This document shows, piece by piece, positions 24,544 to 36,682 of a DNA stretch of 64,000 nt. The DNA is taken from the NCBI GenBank assembly GCA_000697355.1, contig JNEN01001227.1, positions 62,001 to 126,000 of the forward strand. The letters are read 5' to 3'. The position numbers and the translations under genes were made by a program. The stretch comes from Syncephalastrum monosporum B8922. Taxonomy: Eukaryota; Mucoromycota; Mucoromycetes; Mucorales; Syncephalastraceae. Numbering within the stretch: the stretch's first letter is position 1; each line of letters opens with the position of its first letter. The notes below the pieces were generated by a model that had not been told where the DNA came from, did no database searches, and saw nothing but the letters and a program-made list of their open reading frames with translations.

Positions 24544-27026
24544 TTATGTAAATGACTTGAAACTACTGCTGTGGTCACTCTTAGATATCTGCATGGAAGG
24601 TGCCAAGTGCTGCTGCTGTTGCTGGGGCATGTTCAGTTGTGGCGCATAGCTTGGAATACTTTGCTGTTGCTGTTGCTGTTGGAGAGGCGGTAAGGCCAGT
24701 CCTTCTTCATAGAAGTTACCACCGGGCAAGCCACTGCCTTCTGCAATGGCAAGGGCTGTTGTCGGCGGATGATCCATAGCCTGTGTCAGCAGAAGCTCTA
24801 TTTCCGTTTTATCGCTGAGCTCGCCTTCATCCTGGGTGCCTAAAAACAATCACGTGGTAAGATACATGTCATCCTGATGGACTTCCTCTTCATTGGTGTC
24901 TTACCTGCTGGCACGCGCAGTGTGACAGGCTCATGCTGTCGAGCCGAGTCAGCCTTCTGCTGCTGCTTGTCTACTTTTGTCTCCTCCTTCTGCCCCTGCT
25001 GCTGTTGTGATTGGGACTCCACCTGGTGTTTCTCTTGATTACTGCTGCTGGTGTTATCGTTAGCCTTGGTCTTCCATCCATCCGTGACGACAATGTTGCC
25101 CTGGCGACTACTCCTTTGTGTATTGCTACGCTGGACGCCTGAGGATTTGTCTCGTCCTTGGGCGCGCTGCTGACTTAAGGTTCGTTGCACGCGGCCCTCT
25201 GGGCCAGGTTGGCTCGTGGCGACCTGGACGAGCATCCGACACCAGTCCAGAAACTCTTGTCGAGAGTTGGCACGGAATGTGTAGCTCTTGTCGCGCGCGA
25301 GCAGCGAAGCGGATCGCTTGATCTCAAAGGTATACGGGCCTGGATCGTCATGATCCTCGGCCAAATGGCTGATATCGGATGAGGGAATAATCGTAGTCTG
25401 GGGTATATAGATCGAAAACTCGGGCGACACCTTGTCGCTCAGTGCAAATTGGTGCATGTAACCGTACTGAGTCAGTACATAAAAACGATCACTGTAACTA
25501 CGGCGCATGCTTCCTTGGCGGCGGCTAAGTGTGCCGCGGCAGAGCGTTAGCACCATGGGATGCGTCTTGTTGATGTACCGGATCCGCAGATAGTTTTTGG
25601 TTGTCTCGTCCATCGGCACGAGTTCTCCAGGAGGTTGGCTGCTAATAAACTTGGCCCACTCGGCACTGGGTTCGAGGTCTTCGAGTAGACGCTGCCAGCG
25701 CACAGCCTCGCGTGCGGCGGGTCCGTTCTTGCGAAAGGCGGGGTTGTAGCTGTCGTAGCAATACTGCACGGCTGGCTTGAGGACCTGGATCACACGGGCC
25801 TCAAACTCAAAGGCGGCTTGCTGTACAGGTATCATGAGAAGGCGAAGCCGGTTCTCTTCATCGACTTCCTTCTTGAGACATCGGAGCACACCTGTATACA
25901 AATACGTCATGTCCACTGAGTTCCTTATGTTCGGGCGACACGTGCTTTAATACTTACGCAGGTTGGTAAGCCATGGATCATGGTCGGGCTGTAGCTGCGA
26001 CGTATTGGTGCCCGACTCGGCTATGTCGCAATGCTTCCGCAGCAAGGCCATGTACTTTTGTGTGGTATCGGCGCGGCGCAAGAACTCCTCAAGCATCAGC
26101 GACCGACTGTCCTTCAGGCCTTCGACCCTATCCTTACACTCCTTTTTGAGACGCGCGAGCTCCCGCAACGTCGTACTGAAATGCTCACTCATCTCTTGCT
26201 GGGCTGCAGCAATCTGCCCCGTCAAGAAGCGGAGGCCGGAGACCATGGTCGCCAACGACGTGTTCTTGGGCACGCGAGGATCGGACCATTCCACATGAGG
26301 CAATGCGCGTTGGTAGTACCCACGGCTGGTCTGTGACGCCAGTTTGCCTACTTCCTCGAGCCAGACCATGACTTCCCGTAGAACGAGTCCCCACGCTTCA
26401 TAGCGATCGATAATAACTTGTGCACGGTGGCAGGTGACGAGCGACCGACGGTGTTTTATGTTGCCATAAGTGCCTTCGTACTCGGTCGCTGTGGAGCCAT
26501 TGTCGAGCAAGAGCTGGTTCAGGTCCGTCGAAAGCGTCGGTGTCGGCGGTACACCTCCTCGTGCCCTGGCATGCGCGTTGTCTTCAACCGCGGTTCCAAA
26601 CAAGGCCGTGTCGTCGGTCTCAGCCGCTGCAGTAGAATGGCGCTTGGGGTTGCTCCTGCTGCTGCTGCTGTTCTCGTTACTAGGGTTGCGAGCGTCGTCG
26701 TCACTGTCATCCGTCGGCGAGACTGGCGTGGACCCATTATCTGGATAGGATGCTTGTTCCTTGTTGCGATGGATGCTCGAAATACTGTTGGTTCGCGGCA
26801 CCTTTTTCCACGGGCGTACCATCGAGCGCCGCTTGGTTGCCTTACTTTCGGATGGGTTGTCTGCCATTGCCGATATGGGTCTTTGCTGTTCTTGCTCTGG
26901 CTGGACCCTGTGGGCTGTGGGCGTGCTGTTGCTGGCGATGAGGACTGGAGGAGGTTTGTTGCTCTTGGTGAACCGGCCCGTAAGACGGCTCAGAGCAGAT
27001 TTATTGCCGTTTTCAGCAGAGGGCAT
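24544..27026 (-). CDS. Slm1/Slm2-like PH domain protein, TORC2 effector
   Basis: Three exons on the minus strand: 27026-25958, 25891-24905 and 24839-24544, about 783 residues. The first 200 residues are disordered and Ser/Asp-rich. An extended helical, F-BAR-like region follows (from HRAQVIIDRYEAWGLVL to roughly FISSQPPGE), containing LREVMVWLEEVGKLASQTSRGY. The PH domain covers roughly residues 467-580, with MVLTLCRGTLSRR at the start, RRSYSDRFYVLTQYGYMHQF in the middle and QEFLDWCRMLVQVA at the end. The C-terminus is Gln-rich. In yeast, Slm1/2 sit in eisosomes and move to TORC2 on membrane stress, binding PI(4,5)P2 through PH. The calcineurin-docking PxIxIT motif was not identified with confidence. 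The family call rests on order and spacing of the helical region and PH domain. Confidence 0.87.
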
Positions 27027-29143
27027 CGATAGATGTGAAAGGAAGCAAAGAGAAGGAAAAAGGAATGGAGAAGTCGAGGTATCCCATAAAACCCACCGCT
27101 CGGTGATCGTTACACATTGTGCATGTCAGATAGCAAAACTTGAGTGTCGTGCGTACAATGGGAACTATGGAACACTTGGCACAAAAAAAAAAAGGTGGGG
27201 CATGTCACGATGCCATTACACTGTTTTGGCCGCACATACCGCGTACCTTTTCCTTTCCTTGGATGCACCGGCAGCACCACGCTTTCATACCGGGGCGGAG
27301 CATGGTTGGTTCGCAAGCAGACGCAGGATAATGAGAGCCAGAGAAAAGCGTACTGCTGCTTGATCGGTCAGCTGTCCAGTTGGCTCCTCTCTGGCTCTCT
27401 CTTTCACTTTCTCTTTTGCTTCTTCCTTTTTATGACGACTTCTTTTTCTCCAAGCTTGTGTCTGTATCAGCGTCGGAACTTACGACCACGTTGCTCTCCC
27501 TATTTGCGTGTGCAACCTAAGATTGCCTACCACTGGGATCCATGCCTTTTCTTTTCATTTCCTTGTCGCTGCCAAGCGGAAAACGGAGGATCCCTGTTTT
27601 CGTGCGACATGCGAAAAAAAAAAAAAAAAAAAAAACAAATATTAATTCTTTACGCACTCTTTGAATAAGTGAATCGACGCTTCTCCTGCCGTGTGCGCCG
27701 CAATTGCTTTTTTCATTCTAACGACGCAGGGTATTTTCTTTTCGCCTGCGAAACGACAAAAAAGGTGGCTCATGCACGGTCATGCATATGGCTGTATGGA
27801 AGATAATGCCAAAAATGGACAAGATGCATCGAGAACGTTTTGTCTCCATTTTGGTTCATCAACATGAACTGTTGATTGTTGCACACGCAGGACGAAAGTG
27901 GAAGCAGAAGTGAAAAATGGGTGAGCAGATTTGCGCAGAATTGGAGCAGAAATGACGACTTGTTGTGGTTACGGAACATCAAGAAAGACAACTTTGGCTT
28001 GCACAAAACCAGGGTCCTGCGGCAACAGTCATCTTTCAATTTTATCATGTTGGTCATACACATGCTCGCTTATTTTAATATAAGGACATCATATGCTGTA
28101 TGTATATCAATAATTGCTGCTACCAGACGACTGAAACATTATGATACGACTTGTTCATGCAAGACGTCATGACAGATTCCTTATACCTTCAGCACACATA
28201 TAATTGAATGGTTACTGTGATGAAGATATCCTAGAACTGCCCCTGTGTGCCTTGCGATGTCTGATATCTCCAGTTTTTTTTTATTGGGACAGTAGTTCGG
28301 GCGAGTGCCAAAAGTACTTACAGTGTATGACGTATTATTGGCGAATGACACTCGCCGTGAATGCTAGCAGTCATGCTTAAATAGAACAGGTTGGCTAGTA
28401 AGAGAATTTGTTCTATCGTTTAATATACATAGGCAAATTGCCCATCATAATCTCTTTCCATTCTGATAAGCCGCGAGTGAAAGCAGTCAGTCAAGCTCTT
28501 TCTATTTAACTGTCTCCATGCACCACGTTACAGAACTCAGCTACAGTTACGAGCATTTTGCGTAAAACCTCATAGCATTATTGCGCCAGCTTCTCTTATT
28601 GGATTTATGTGGTCATCAATCTTGTCGACGTTGTGAGAAAAGCTCCCTGCTTATACCTAGGCCTTGAAACATCACCACCTAATGCAACGCGACATAATCT
28701 GCAGTATCATCAGGATACATGAGTATACATATAGCCATTGATTTTGCACTTATTGATATCTCGACATTTAAGCCATCATGCGCTTTCTCGTTATAAGTAT
28801 AGGCGTAGGAAAAGGCCAGTAATAAAACGGTAATAAACTCAAATTCTGTCAACTAAAACATAGGCAAATTACTTCTCACTGTTTCAATTTCCATACGATC
28901 GCTCAGTAGGATAACCAAAAGACACAAGAAAAGAAAGTAAAAGTATGATCTTGCAAATGAATCCTTTTGTTTGAAATGGATACGGGGGATAATTGCGAGC
29001 GTGTGAGAGTGCGGAATCGAATCGATTACTACATTATAGCTACAAAGCGCGAAAAGGGAAGAAAAGTATGGACAAATCTCGGGTTTCTGTACAGGGATGT
29101 TGTGCGAATGAAAAGAGAAAAGAGGAGCATGGAGCGGAGCTGC
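27027..29143. other. 2.1 kb spacer left of the histone cluster
   Basis: The first 600 bases are the presumed promoter and leader of the Slm-like gene. The rest is AT-rich, with an A22 run at 27614-27635 and no recognisable coding potential on either strand. Open frames here are short and read as low-complexity sequence. Confidence 0.5.
27614..27635. repeat. Poly(A) tract
   Basis: Uninterrupted run of about 22 A in a spacer; a rigid, nucleosome-disfavouring element or a retroposed tail are both possible. Confidence 0.85.
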
Positions 29144-29521
29144 TTATTTGGAGCTGGTGTACTTGGTGACAGCCTTGGTACCCTCAGAGACGGCGTGCTT
29201 GGCCAACTCACCGGGGAGGATAAGACGGACGGCAGTCTGAACCTCGCGGGACGAGATGGTAGAGCGCTTGTTGTAGGCAGCAAGCTTCGAGGCCTCGGAA
29301 GCAATGCGCTCAAAGATGTCGTTGACGAACGAGTTGAGAATCGACATGGCCTTGTTGGAGATACCGGTGTCGGGGTGCACCTGCTTCAGGACACGGTAGA
29401 TGTAGGTCGAGTAGGTCTCCTTGCGGCTGACCTTTCTCTTCTTGTCGCCAGACTTGATCTTCTTCTCAGTGGTCTTGGCGGGGGCCTTACCGGCAACGGG
29501 CTTGTCAGTCTTGGGAGCCAT
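29144..29521 (-). CDS. Histone H2B, copy 1 (intronless)
   Basis: A single exon of 125 residues. The N-terminal tail reads [20 protein letters not shown]. The fold runs through [38 protein letters not shown] and the C-terminal helix, with the ubiquitylated lysine in AVTKYTSS. It pairs with H2A in nucleosomes. It is transcribed away from H2A copy 1 from a shared promoter, with a TATA box at 29591-29598. From the CCCCC codon in the tail to just past the stop codon its DNA differs from H2B copy 2 at only three positions by my reading, while the first 14 codons differ clearly. RTF1, encoded in the same window, is part of the machinery that promotes H2B ubiquitylation. Confidence 0.98.
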   Translation of the reverse strand: MAPKTDKPVAGKAPAKTTEKKIKSGDKKRKVSRKETYSTYIYRVLKQVHPDTGISNKAMSILNSFVNDIFERIASEASKLAAYNKRSTISSREVQTAVRLILPGELAKHAVSEGTKAVTKYTSSK

Positions 29522-30049
29522 TGGAAAAAAGGAGTATAGGTATGAGTAGGGGAAGGAAAAAAAGAGGAATTGTAAAGGTCTCAGTCCGCCTTTATATACT
29601 CCACCCTTAAAAAGAGCGCGCTGCACGCTGCCACCCAATTTTTTTTTTTTTTTTCACCAAAAATTGCAGGCGCGCGCGCCGCTCTCTATTAACGCCTATT
29701 TCAACAAGTTTTTGCTTCACCTGTCCTTTATTATACATCACTTCCCCTTTCTTTCCATCTCATATTCCACGCGATATCGCGCAAACTTGACACGCTCTAT
29801 CGAATAATAAAATAAAAAAAAATTGGCGTATGGACACCTCACTCGTTCTACGCGCTTCGCCAGTTGATCGCGCGTCATTATTTTGGGCTTGGTAAAAAAA
29901 AGGCGCGCGCCAAGGTTGTCTTTTTTGATTTGTGACTGCCCATTTTTCCTGCTGGCTGAATTCCTGCTGAGTATATAACACAAGACCCGCGCACACCTCG
30001 CATTGCTCCCGAATTTTTTGTTTTTCACTTCACTTCTAATACAACAACA
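29522..30049. promoter_or_regulatory. Divergent H2B-1/H2A-1 promoter
   Basis: A 528-base bidirectional promoter. TATA boxes are at 29591-29598 (toward H2B) and 29972-29978 (toward H2A), each about 70 bases from its ATG. A perfect 12-base palindrome CGCGATATCGCG lies at 29770-29781 near the middle. GC-only palindromes GGCGCGCGCGCC (29669-29680) and GGCGCGCGCC (29902-29911) stand next to A/T tracts and resemble E2F/MBF-type G1-S sites. Regulation by S-phase factors is an inference. Confidence 0.75.
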
Positions 30050-30445
30050 ATGTCTGGTGGTAAATCTGGTGGAAAGTCTGCTGCTGGCTCCAAGGCCCAA
30101 ACCCGCTCTGCCAAGGCCGGTCTTCAGTTCCCCGTTGGCCGTATTCACCGTCTGCTGCGCCGCGGCAACTACGCCCAGCGCGTTGGTGCTGGTGCCCCCG
30201 TCTACCTCGCCGCCGTCCTCGAGTACTTGACTGCTGAAATTCTCGAGTTGGCTGGTAACGCTGCCCGCGACAACAAGAAGACCCGTATCATCCCCCGTCA
30301 CTTGCAGCTCGCTATCCGCAACGATGAGGAGTTGAACAAGCTTCTCGGCCACGTCACCATCGCCCAGGGTGGTGTCCTTCCCAACATCCACTCCTCGCTG
30401 CTGCCCACCAAGACCAAGAAGGCCGGTGCTTCCCAGGAGCTGTAA
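30050..30445 (+). CDS. Histone H2A, copy 1
   Basis: A single exon of 131 residues. Landmarks are the basic tail [40 protein letters not shown], the acidic-patch segment [16 protein letters not shown], and the C-terminal SQEL. The SQE is the damage-responsive phosphorylation site, so as in other fungi the canonical H2A doubles as H2A.X. The reading frame appears identical, base for base, to H2A copy 2 at 35076-35471 in opposite orientation, and similarity runs about 30 bases into the 3' untranslated region with few mismatches. Confidence 0.98.
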   Translation: MSGGKSGGKSAAGSKAQTRSAKAGLQFPVGRIHRLLRRGNYAQRVGAGAPVYLAAVLEYLTAEILELAGNAARDNKKTRIIPRHLQLAIRNDEELNKLLGHVTIAQGGVLPNIHSSLLPTKTKKAGASQEL

Positions 30446-31528
30446 ATGCTTCTTCAAGTCCTCTCCTCTTTGTCTTTATCTCATATATTCACACATTTCT
30501 CCGTTTCTTCCCTTCCTCCCTACCCATATCTTGTACACAAAACGAGAATCATGTATATAGCGTTTGATTTACTTTCTCGCGAACAGACGAGGTAATGAAA
30601 CTTTGCTCATTCAAACCAAAACCATGCAAGTTCTGTATATGCTTTATATATTGTTGCGCTGTGTGTGATTATCTCAATGAGTATCATAATATATAACCTC
30701 ATGAATTGATACATATGACTGCTTTATTGTTGCCTTGGGAGATCTCTTCTAGTCATACTCTTCTAGTCATGTGTTCAAAACTATGATGTTGCCGGGATCC
30801 GCTTCATAGCACTCGATATCAATTTCAGGTACGTAGAATTGTTGCCAAGTTGTATTTGTTGAGTGGGTTCATTATTTTCCGCCCCTGCATCCACCGAGGT
30901 TTGCTATGACTAATTCGTTTATTCTTGATTTCGTCCTACTGTGTTCATAAAATCATGACGCACATGCGCATCAAATTTGACTGTGTTCATTCTCAAAAAG
31001 GCAAGTGTGAATCGCGCTCATCATTCGCAATGTCGCGTGGCGCGCGCACGCTCCAAATCACCTGAAAAAGTCGCGCTGCTATTTTTCTTCGACCACAAGC
31101 ATAAGATTTCATTCTATGATTTCCATGTGTAAGCTCATTGATCTATGGGACAATGGCATGTATCAACCATATATAGCCGCATGGAAATCACCTTGTATAT
31201 GATCAAACATAAGCAGCTCTTATGACATATATCAGAGTACTTTTCGGACAGGATTATGATACATGGCGCTCAGTACACTTTGAGCATACAAAACCGAGAA
31301 TGAAGACGAAGACGTAATAATAGTTGAAGTGACAAGCCAAAGCATGTATTTGATTGCCAATTCCTTTCCAAGATATGTACAAATCAATAGAGGAAAATGC
31401 AAAAAGGGATTTAAAAACTAAGACGCGCGCGATGGCGAGAAGGGAGAAAAAAGGACGTGATTGTGTGGAAATGTGCGAGGGAAAAAGGCGGTGTGCAAGG
31501 TAAATAAGACTTGAGAGGGCTGAGGTGT
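30446..31528. other. Spacer between H2A-1 and H4
   Basis: Convergent 3' ends of H2A-1 and H4. AT-rich; no further gene and no metazoan-type histone 3' stem-loop seen after either stop codon, so these transcripts are presumably polyadenylated. Confidence 0.55.
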
Positions 31529-32939
<1,411 letters not shown>

Positions 32940-35075
32940 ATACGTTAACCTCAACTTTTACTTGCCCTTTCCATCATATTTCTCTCCTCTTGCTGTACAG
33001 TGTCCCTTTTCTCGCGTCTTTTTCTCTCCTCACACAAATTTTCTTCATCTTCCATTATCGTAATGGTTTGACTTGTATGTAAACATCTCTTTTAACCTTG
33101 CACGTAATAAATGATTCCCGTGATGGAACCGCATTTCTGTCTTGTTTTTGTGTATATGATGGGGCTGTCGTCAAAACAAACGTTGTTGCACCGATAATGC
33201 CGTCTGCCCTACATTGGCTTGTTCTCCGTGTCTTTCGTTCTCACTTCTTACCACCGCTGTATGTATTATCTACATGCGCATCTTGCACCACATGGTATCT
33301 ACGTGCTGCCTAAAAACTGATATCATAGGTAATCACCTCAGTACAGCATAAGGATCACTTGCAAAAATAGATATACCTGTACTTTGCTTTATCAGCTATG
33401 CATCGTACTCTATTCTTTAGATTGAATTAATATATGCCAAGCAGGTGAAACGCTATCACATAATGCTAAACTATAGAAAAATCAAACCTGGCTCCAGGAT
33501 CAAACTACATGATTATCTCGTCAGCCAGATGTGTTACAATACAGTATGGCGTATCAGTTGTATGTGGTGTATGTGTCAACTATTCGTATTCATTTATTTA
33601 CTTTTTGCTTTGAATCAATATTGTAATGTGTGCTGGTTTATTCTGAACGTCGTATATGTATTGCTATTCGCTTTTTAAGCGTCCTACATCACTTCTACAT
33701 GTCTTAGTTCATCTGATCCTTTGAACGATGCGCTACTTGTGATATAGGCTCTGATCAGAATAGCCTAGAGTATTAAAATCGTCAATAAGACGAGTAATAT
33801 CGATGAACAATGAACTACAGCTCTACTTCTTTTTTATTTTATATATTTATTGTTAATTTGTATGGTTGAAACAATAGTGTTACTAAACCACTATTATCCC
33901 ATGAGTTGTCTTTGATCAATATAAAGATAGCGATAGCGTAAGCCAACTTGAACAGAAATGTTGTTAACTTACTTGCCATTAACAACATAAATCATGAAAG
34001 TGCAAAGGAAGAAATGCCCCCCTCGACATATATCGCGTATTGGTTACATTTTTACATTACGTTGAGTATTTTGCTAGCATATCCCCTCACAAATTAAAGA
34101 AAGCACATCTATTATATACGGCTAGTGTTAGCAGGTCACAAAACAGCATATCTCTATTGAATGGTGAGGTGTTATACATAGGAAACATGGAACACAACGA
34201 ACTTAGCATTCATCTTGTATCAAAATGGAGAAAGGGTCTATTATTCTAACAGGGTACTTACTGGAAAGATAAAAGCAACGACTCATAATACGAAGATAGA
34301 CATATAAATATGAAGATATTACCATATCAACTAAGTGAAAACCATCAAAAAAAATGGCAAAAAGGTGAAAAAGTTTTTAACGTATTTCGTATCCGAGATA
34401 TCCAGCAAAAGGAATGGGTTCGAACGAGCGGGCTCCGGTTGACTTGACTTTTTACAGTGCGGCGCGATTTTTTTTCTCCGTGGAGCGCAGCACCATAAAA
34501 GTTTTATTTGGATTTAGATCACGAAGTATACTGTACTTTTTCGGAGAAACCATTTAACCAACCAATCATTGCGTCCAACGAGCTGAGGAGTTTACATGTG
34601 AATTTTCGTTATTGCACCACTGCAACGCACCATTTGGCCCAGACGATAGATTTACTCAGATTGACCATCGTTGCTGATGATTCGAACCATGAAGCAAATT
34701 CACCTGTCTTCAAATGTAAAGCTATTCGCTCCAAAGCTAGGTTCCAGCATTGTCCTATATGAGCAACATTCAGACATTCGCTCAAAATCGATCGCAAAAA
34801 CAAAACCAAGATCAGGCGAAAAAAAAACCCAAGAGACAGACATAGAGAGGTGGAAACAATGTATATAGAGTATATAGAGTATATAGAATATACGTATGAT
34901 CGCAAAGATTTTTTATATATGTATGTACACACATGAATGAAGAGCGAAAATAAGGGAATTTGGGCTGCAAACGGGAGAACGGAAAACGGTGGAAGAGCAA
35001 TACGACATTTTGTCAACAGAGGAAACAAAGGAGGATAGGGTAAAAAAACAAGGAGGAGAGGACTTAAAGAAGCAT
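32940..35075. other. 2.1 kb AT-rich spacer inside the histone cluster
   Basis: Between the H3 and H2A-2 3' ends. Strongly AT-rich with no recognisable gene on either strand. A tandem GTATATAGA repeat lies at 34861-34890. The motif GGTTCGAAC at about 34415 resembles a tRNA B box, but no cloverleaf can be formed around it. This is much longer than the 1.1 kb spacer between H2A-1 and H4. Confidence 0.5.
34861..34890. repeat. (TATATAGAG)n short tandem repeat
   Basis: Three tandem nine-base units in the spacer between H3 and H2A-2. Confidence 0.85.
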
Positions 35076-35471
35076 TTACAGCTCCTGGGAAGCACCGGCC
35101 TTCTTGGTCTTGGTGGGCAGCAGCGAGGAGTGGATGTTGGGAAGGACACCACCCTGGGCGATGGTGACGTGGCCGAGAAGCTTGTTCAACTCCTCATCGT
35201 TGCGGATAGCGAGCTGCAAGTGACGGGGGATGATACGGGTCTTCTTGTTGTCGCGGGCAGCGTTACCAGCCAACTCGAGAATTTCAGCAGTCAAGTACTC
35301 GAGGACGGCGGCGAGGTAGACGGGGGCACCAGCACCAACGCGCTGGGCGTAGTTGCCGCGGCGCAGCAGACGGTGAATACGGCCAACGGGGAACTGAAGA
35401 CCGGCCTTGGCAGAGCGGGTTTGGGCCTTGGAGCCAGCAGCAGACTTTCCACCAGATTTACCACCAGACAT
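35076..35471 (-). CDS. Histone H2A, copy 2
   Basis: A single exon of 131 residues, the same protein as H2A copy 1 including the C-terminal SQEL. The DNA of the reading frame appears identical to copy 1, whereas the sequences upstream of the ATG are unrelated. This pattern indicates recent duplication or ongoing gene conversion rather than protein-level selection alone. The upstream in-frame ATG at 35516 would add 15 hydrophobic residues and is ignored. The TATA box is at 35545-35551. Confidence 0.98.
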   Translation of the reverse strand: MSGGKSGGKSAAGSKAQTRSAKAGLQFPVGRIHRLLRRGNYAQRVGAGAPVYLAAVLEYLTAEILELAGNAARDNKKTRIIPRHLQLAIRNDEELNKLLGHVTIAQGGVLPNIHSSLLPTKTKKAGASQEL

Positions 35472-35887
35472 TGTTAGAGATGAGTTATGTGTGAAGAAGG
35501 GAGAAAAAAGTAGCAAGCGTCCGCATTACCCGCATCTAAAATGGTTTTATATCACAATTGAAATCCCGCGCTGATTTTTTTCTCGCAAGAATTTTTTTGA
35601 TAAAAGCGAGCGCGCCGCGCGCTAAACAGGCGTGCCATGGCCAAGTCGTCTAGTAAAAAAAAATTATGGATTCCTAAAAGTCAGTGGAGGACACTGGAGA
35701 AAGCTTGAAACGGACGGGTCATGGTTTTTTTTACGCGATATCGCGTTCGACGGGTGCGTTTGACCGGTTGACACACGCGCCATAAAGGGCACGCAGTGTG
35801 TCGGAGTATAAATGACATGTTTATCAGAGCTCAAAAGGACTGGGCGGCGTTCCACATTTCTCTTTCACTTTATTCCAACTTACAACA
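35472..35887. promoter_or_regulatory. Divergent H2A-2/H2B-2 promoter
   Basis: A 416-base bidirectional promoter. TATA boxes are at 35545-35551 (toward H2A) and 35807-35813 (toward H2B). The palindrome CGCGATATCGCG recurs exactly at 35734-35745, 62 bases from the H2B TATA box. A GC cluster GCGCGCCGCGCGC lies near 35610. Apart from these elements the sequence does not resemble the H2B-1/H2A-1 promoter, so the palindrome seems conserved for function. Confidence 0.75.
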
Positions 35888-36385
35888 ATGGCCGGTAAAA
35901 CTGATGGCAAGTCCAGCATGGGTGGCAAGGGTATGTATGATGTATTCTTTGACAGTATGTTGTGGAGCTTACATGCCGATGCACAACTACTGCGATTCTT
36001 GGTTTTTTATATTTTCTTTTTCTGACGACATTCTCTATTTGCAGCCCCCTCCAAGACCACTGAGAAGAAGGTCAAGTCTGGCGACAAGAAGAGAAAGGTC
36101 AGCCGCAAGGAGACCTACTCGACCTACATCTACCGTGTCCTGAAGCAGGTGCACCCCGACACCGGTATCTCCAACAAGGCCATGTCGATTCTCAACTCGT
36201 TCGTCAACGACATCTTTGAGCGCATTGCTTCCGAGGCCTCGAAGCTTGCCGCCTACAACAAGCGCTCTACCATCTCGTCCCGCGAGGTTCAGACTGCCGT
36301 CCGTCTTATCCTCCCCGGTGAGTTGGCCAAGCACGCCGTCTCTGAGGGTACCAAGGCTGTCACCAAGTACACCAGCTCCAAATAA
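35888..36385 (+). CDS. Histone H2B, copy 2 (with intron, distinct N-terminal tail)
   Basis: Two exons, 35888-35930 and 36045-36385, 127 residues. Exon 1 encodes the tail [14 protein letters not shown] and exon 2 begins [18 protein letters not shown] and continues into a histone fold identical to copy 1. The 114-base intron sits exactly at the point where near-identity with copy 1 starts. Only two residues differ after that point (Ala/Ser and Ile/Val in the tail). The two genes therefore supply the same fold with two different N-terminal tails. Confidence 0.97.
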
Positions 36386-36627
36386 GCAGGTGGCCCATAC
36401 CTCTGTGGTGTTTGCCTTCTCCCTCCATCCTCTCTATCCCTATTTGCTACGCTCTCTACTCTCGCGCGTTTTCTCTCTTGCCACCCAAACATTACCATTC
36501 ACACGCTTTTTCGTATCCCCATAACTTTTTTTTCTTCATTTCATAACCGAATTGTACAGCTTCTTTCTCTTCGCGTTTCCCTCAAAAAACTCATTTGTAA
36601 AAAGCAAAAGAGAAATGTTGTCCTTGT

Positions 36628-36644
36628 GTGTGTGTGTGTGTGTG
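36628..36644. repeat. (GT)n microsatellite
   Basis: Short GT run in the convergent spacer between H2B-2 and the RRM protein gene. Confidence 0.85.
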
Positions 36645-36682
36645 TACAAATATGCGTGTTGAGAACCACGGGCTACATGACT

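Noticed and set aside
30446..30600. Metazoan histone 3' stem-loop
   Set aside because: Looked for after all six histone stops; no GGCTCTT-type hairpin seen.
34380..34450. tRNA-like B box GGTTCGAAC
   Set aside because: No matching A box or acceptor stem at the right distance; the box also departs from consensus after the AAC.
34989..35477. Plus-strand frame of 162 codons, also found antisense to the other H2A
   Set aside because: Shadow of H2A on the opposite strand; its repetition only reflects that the two H2A genes are identical.
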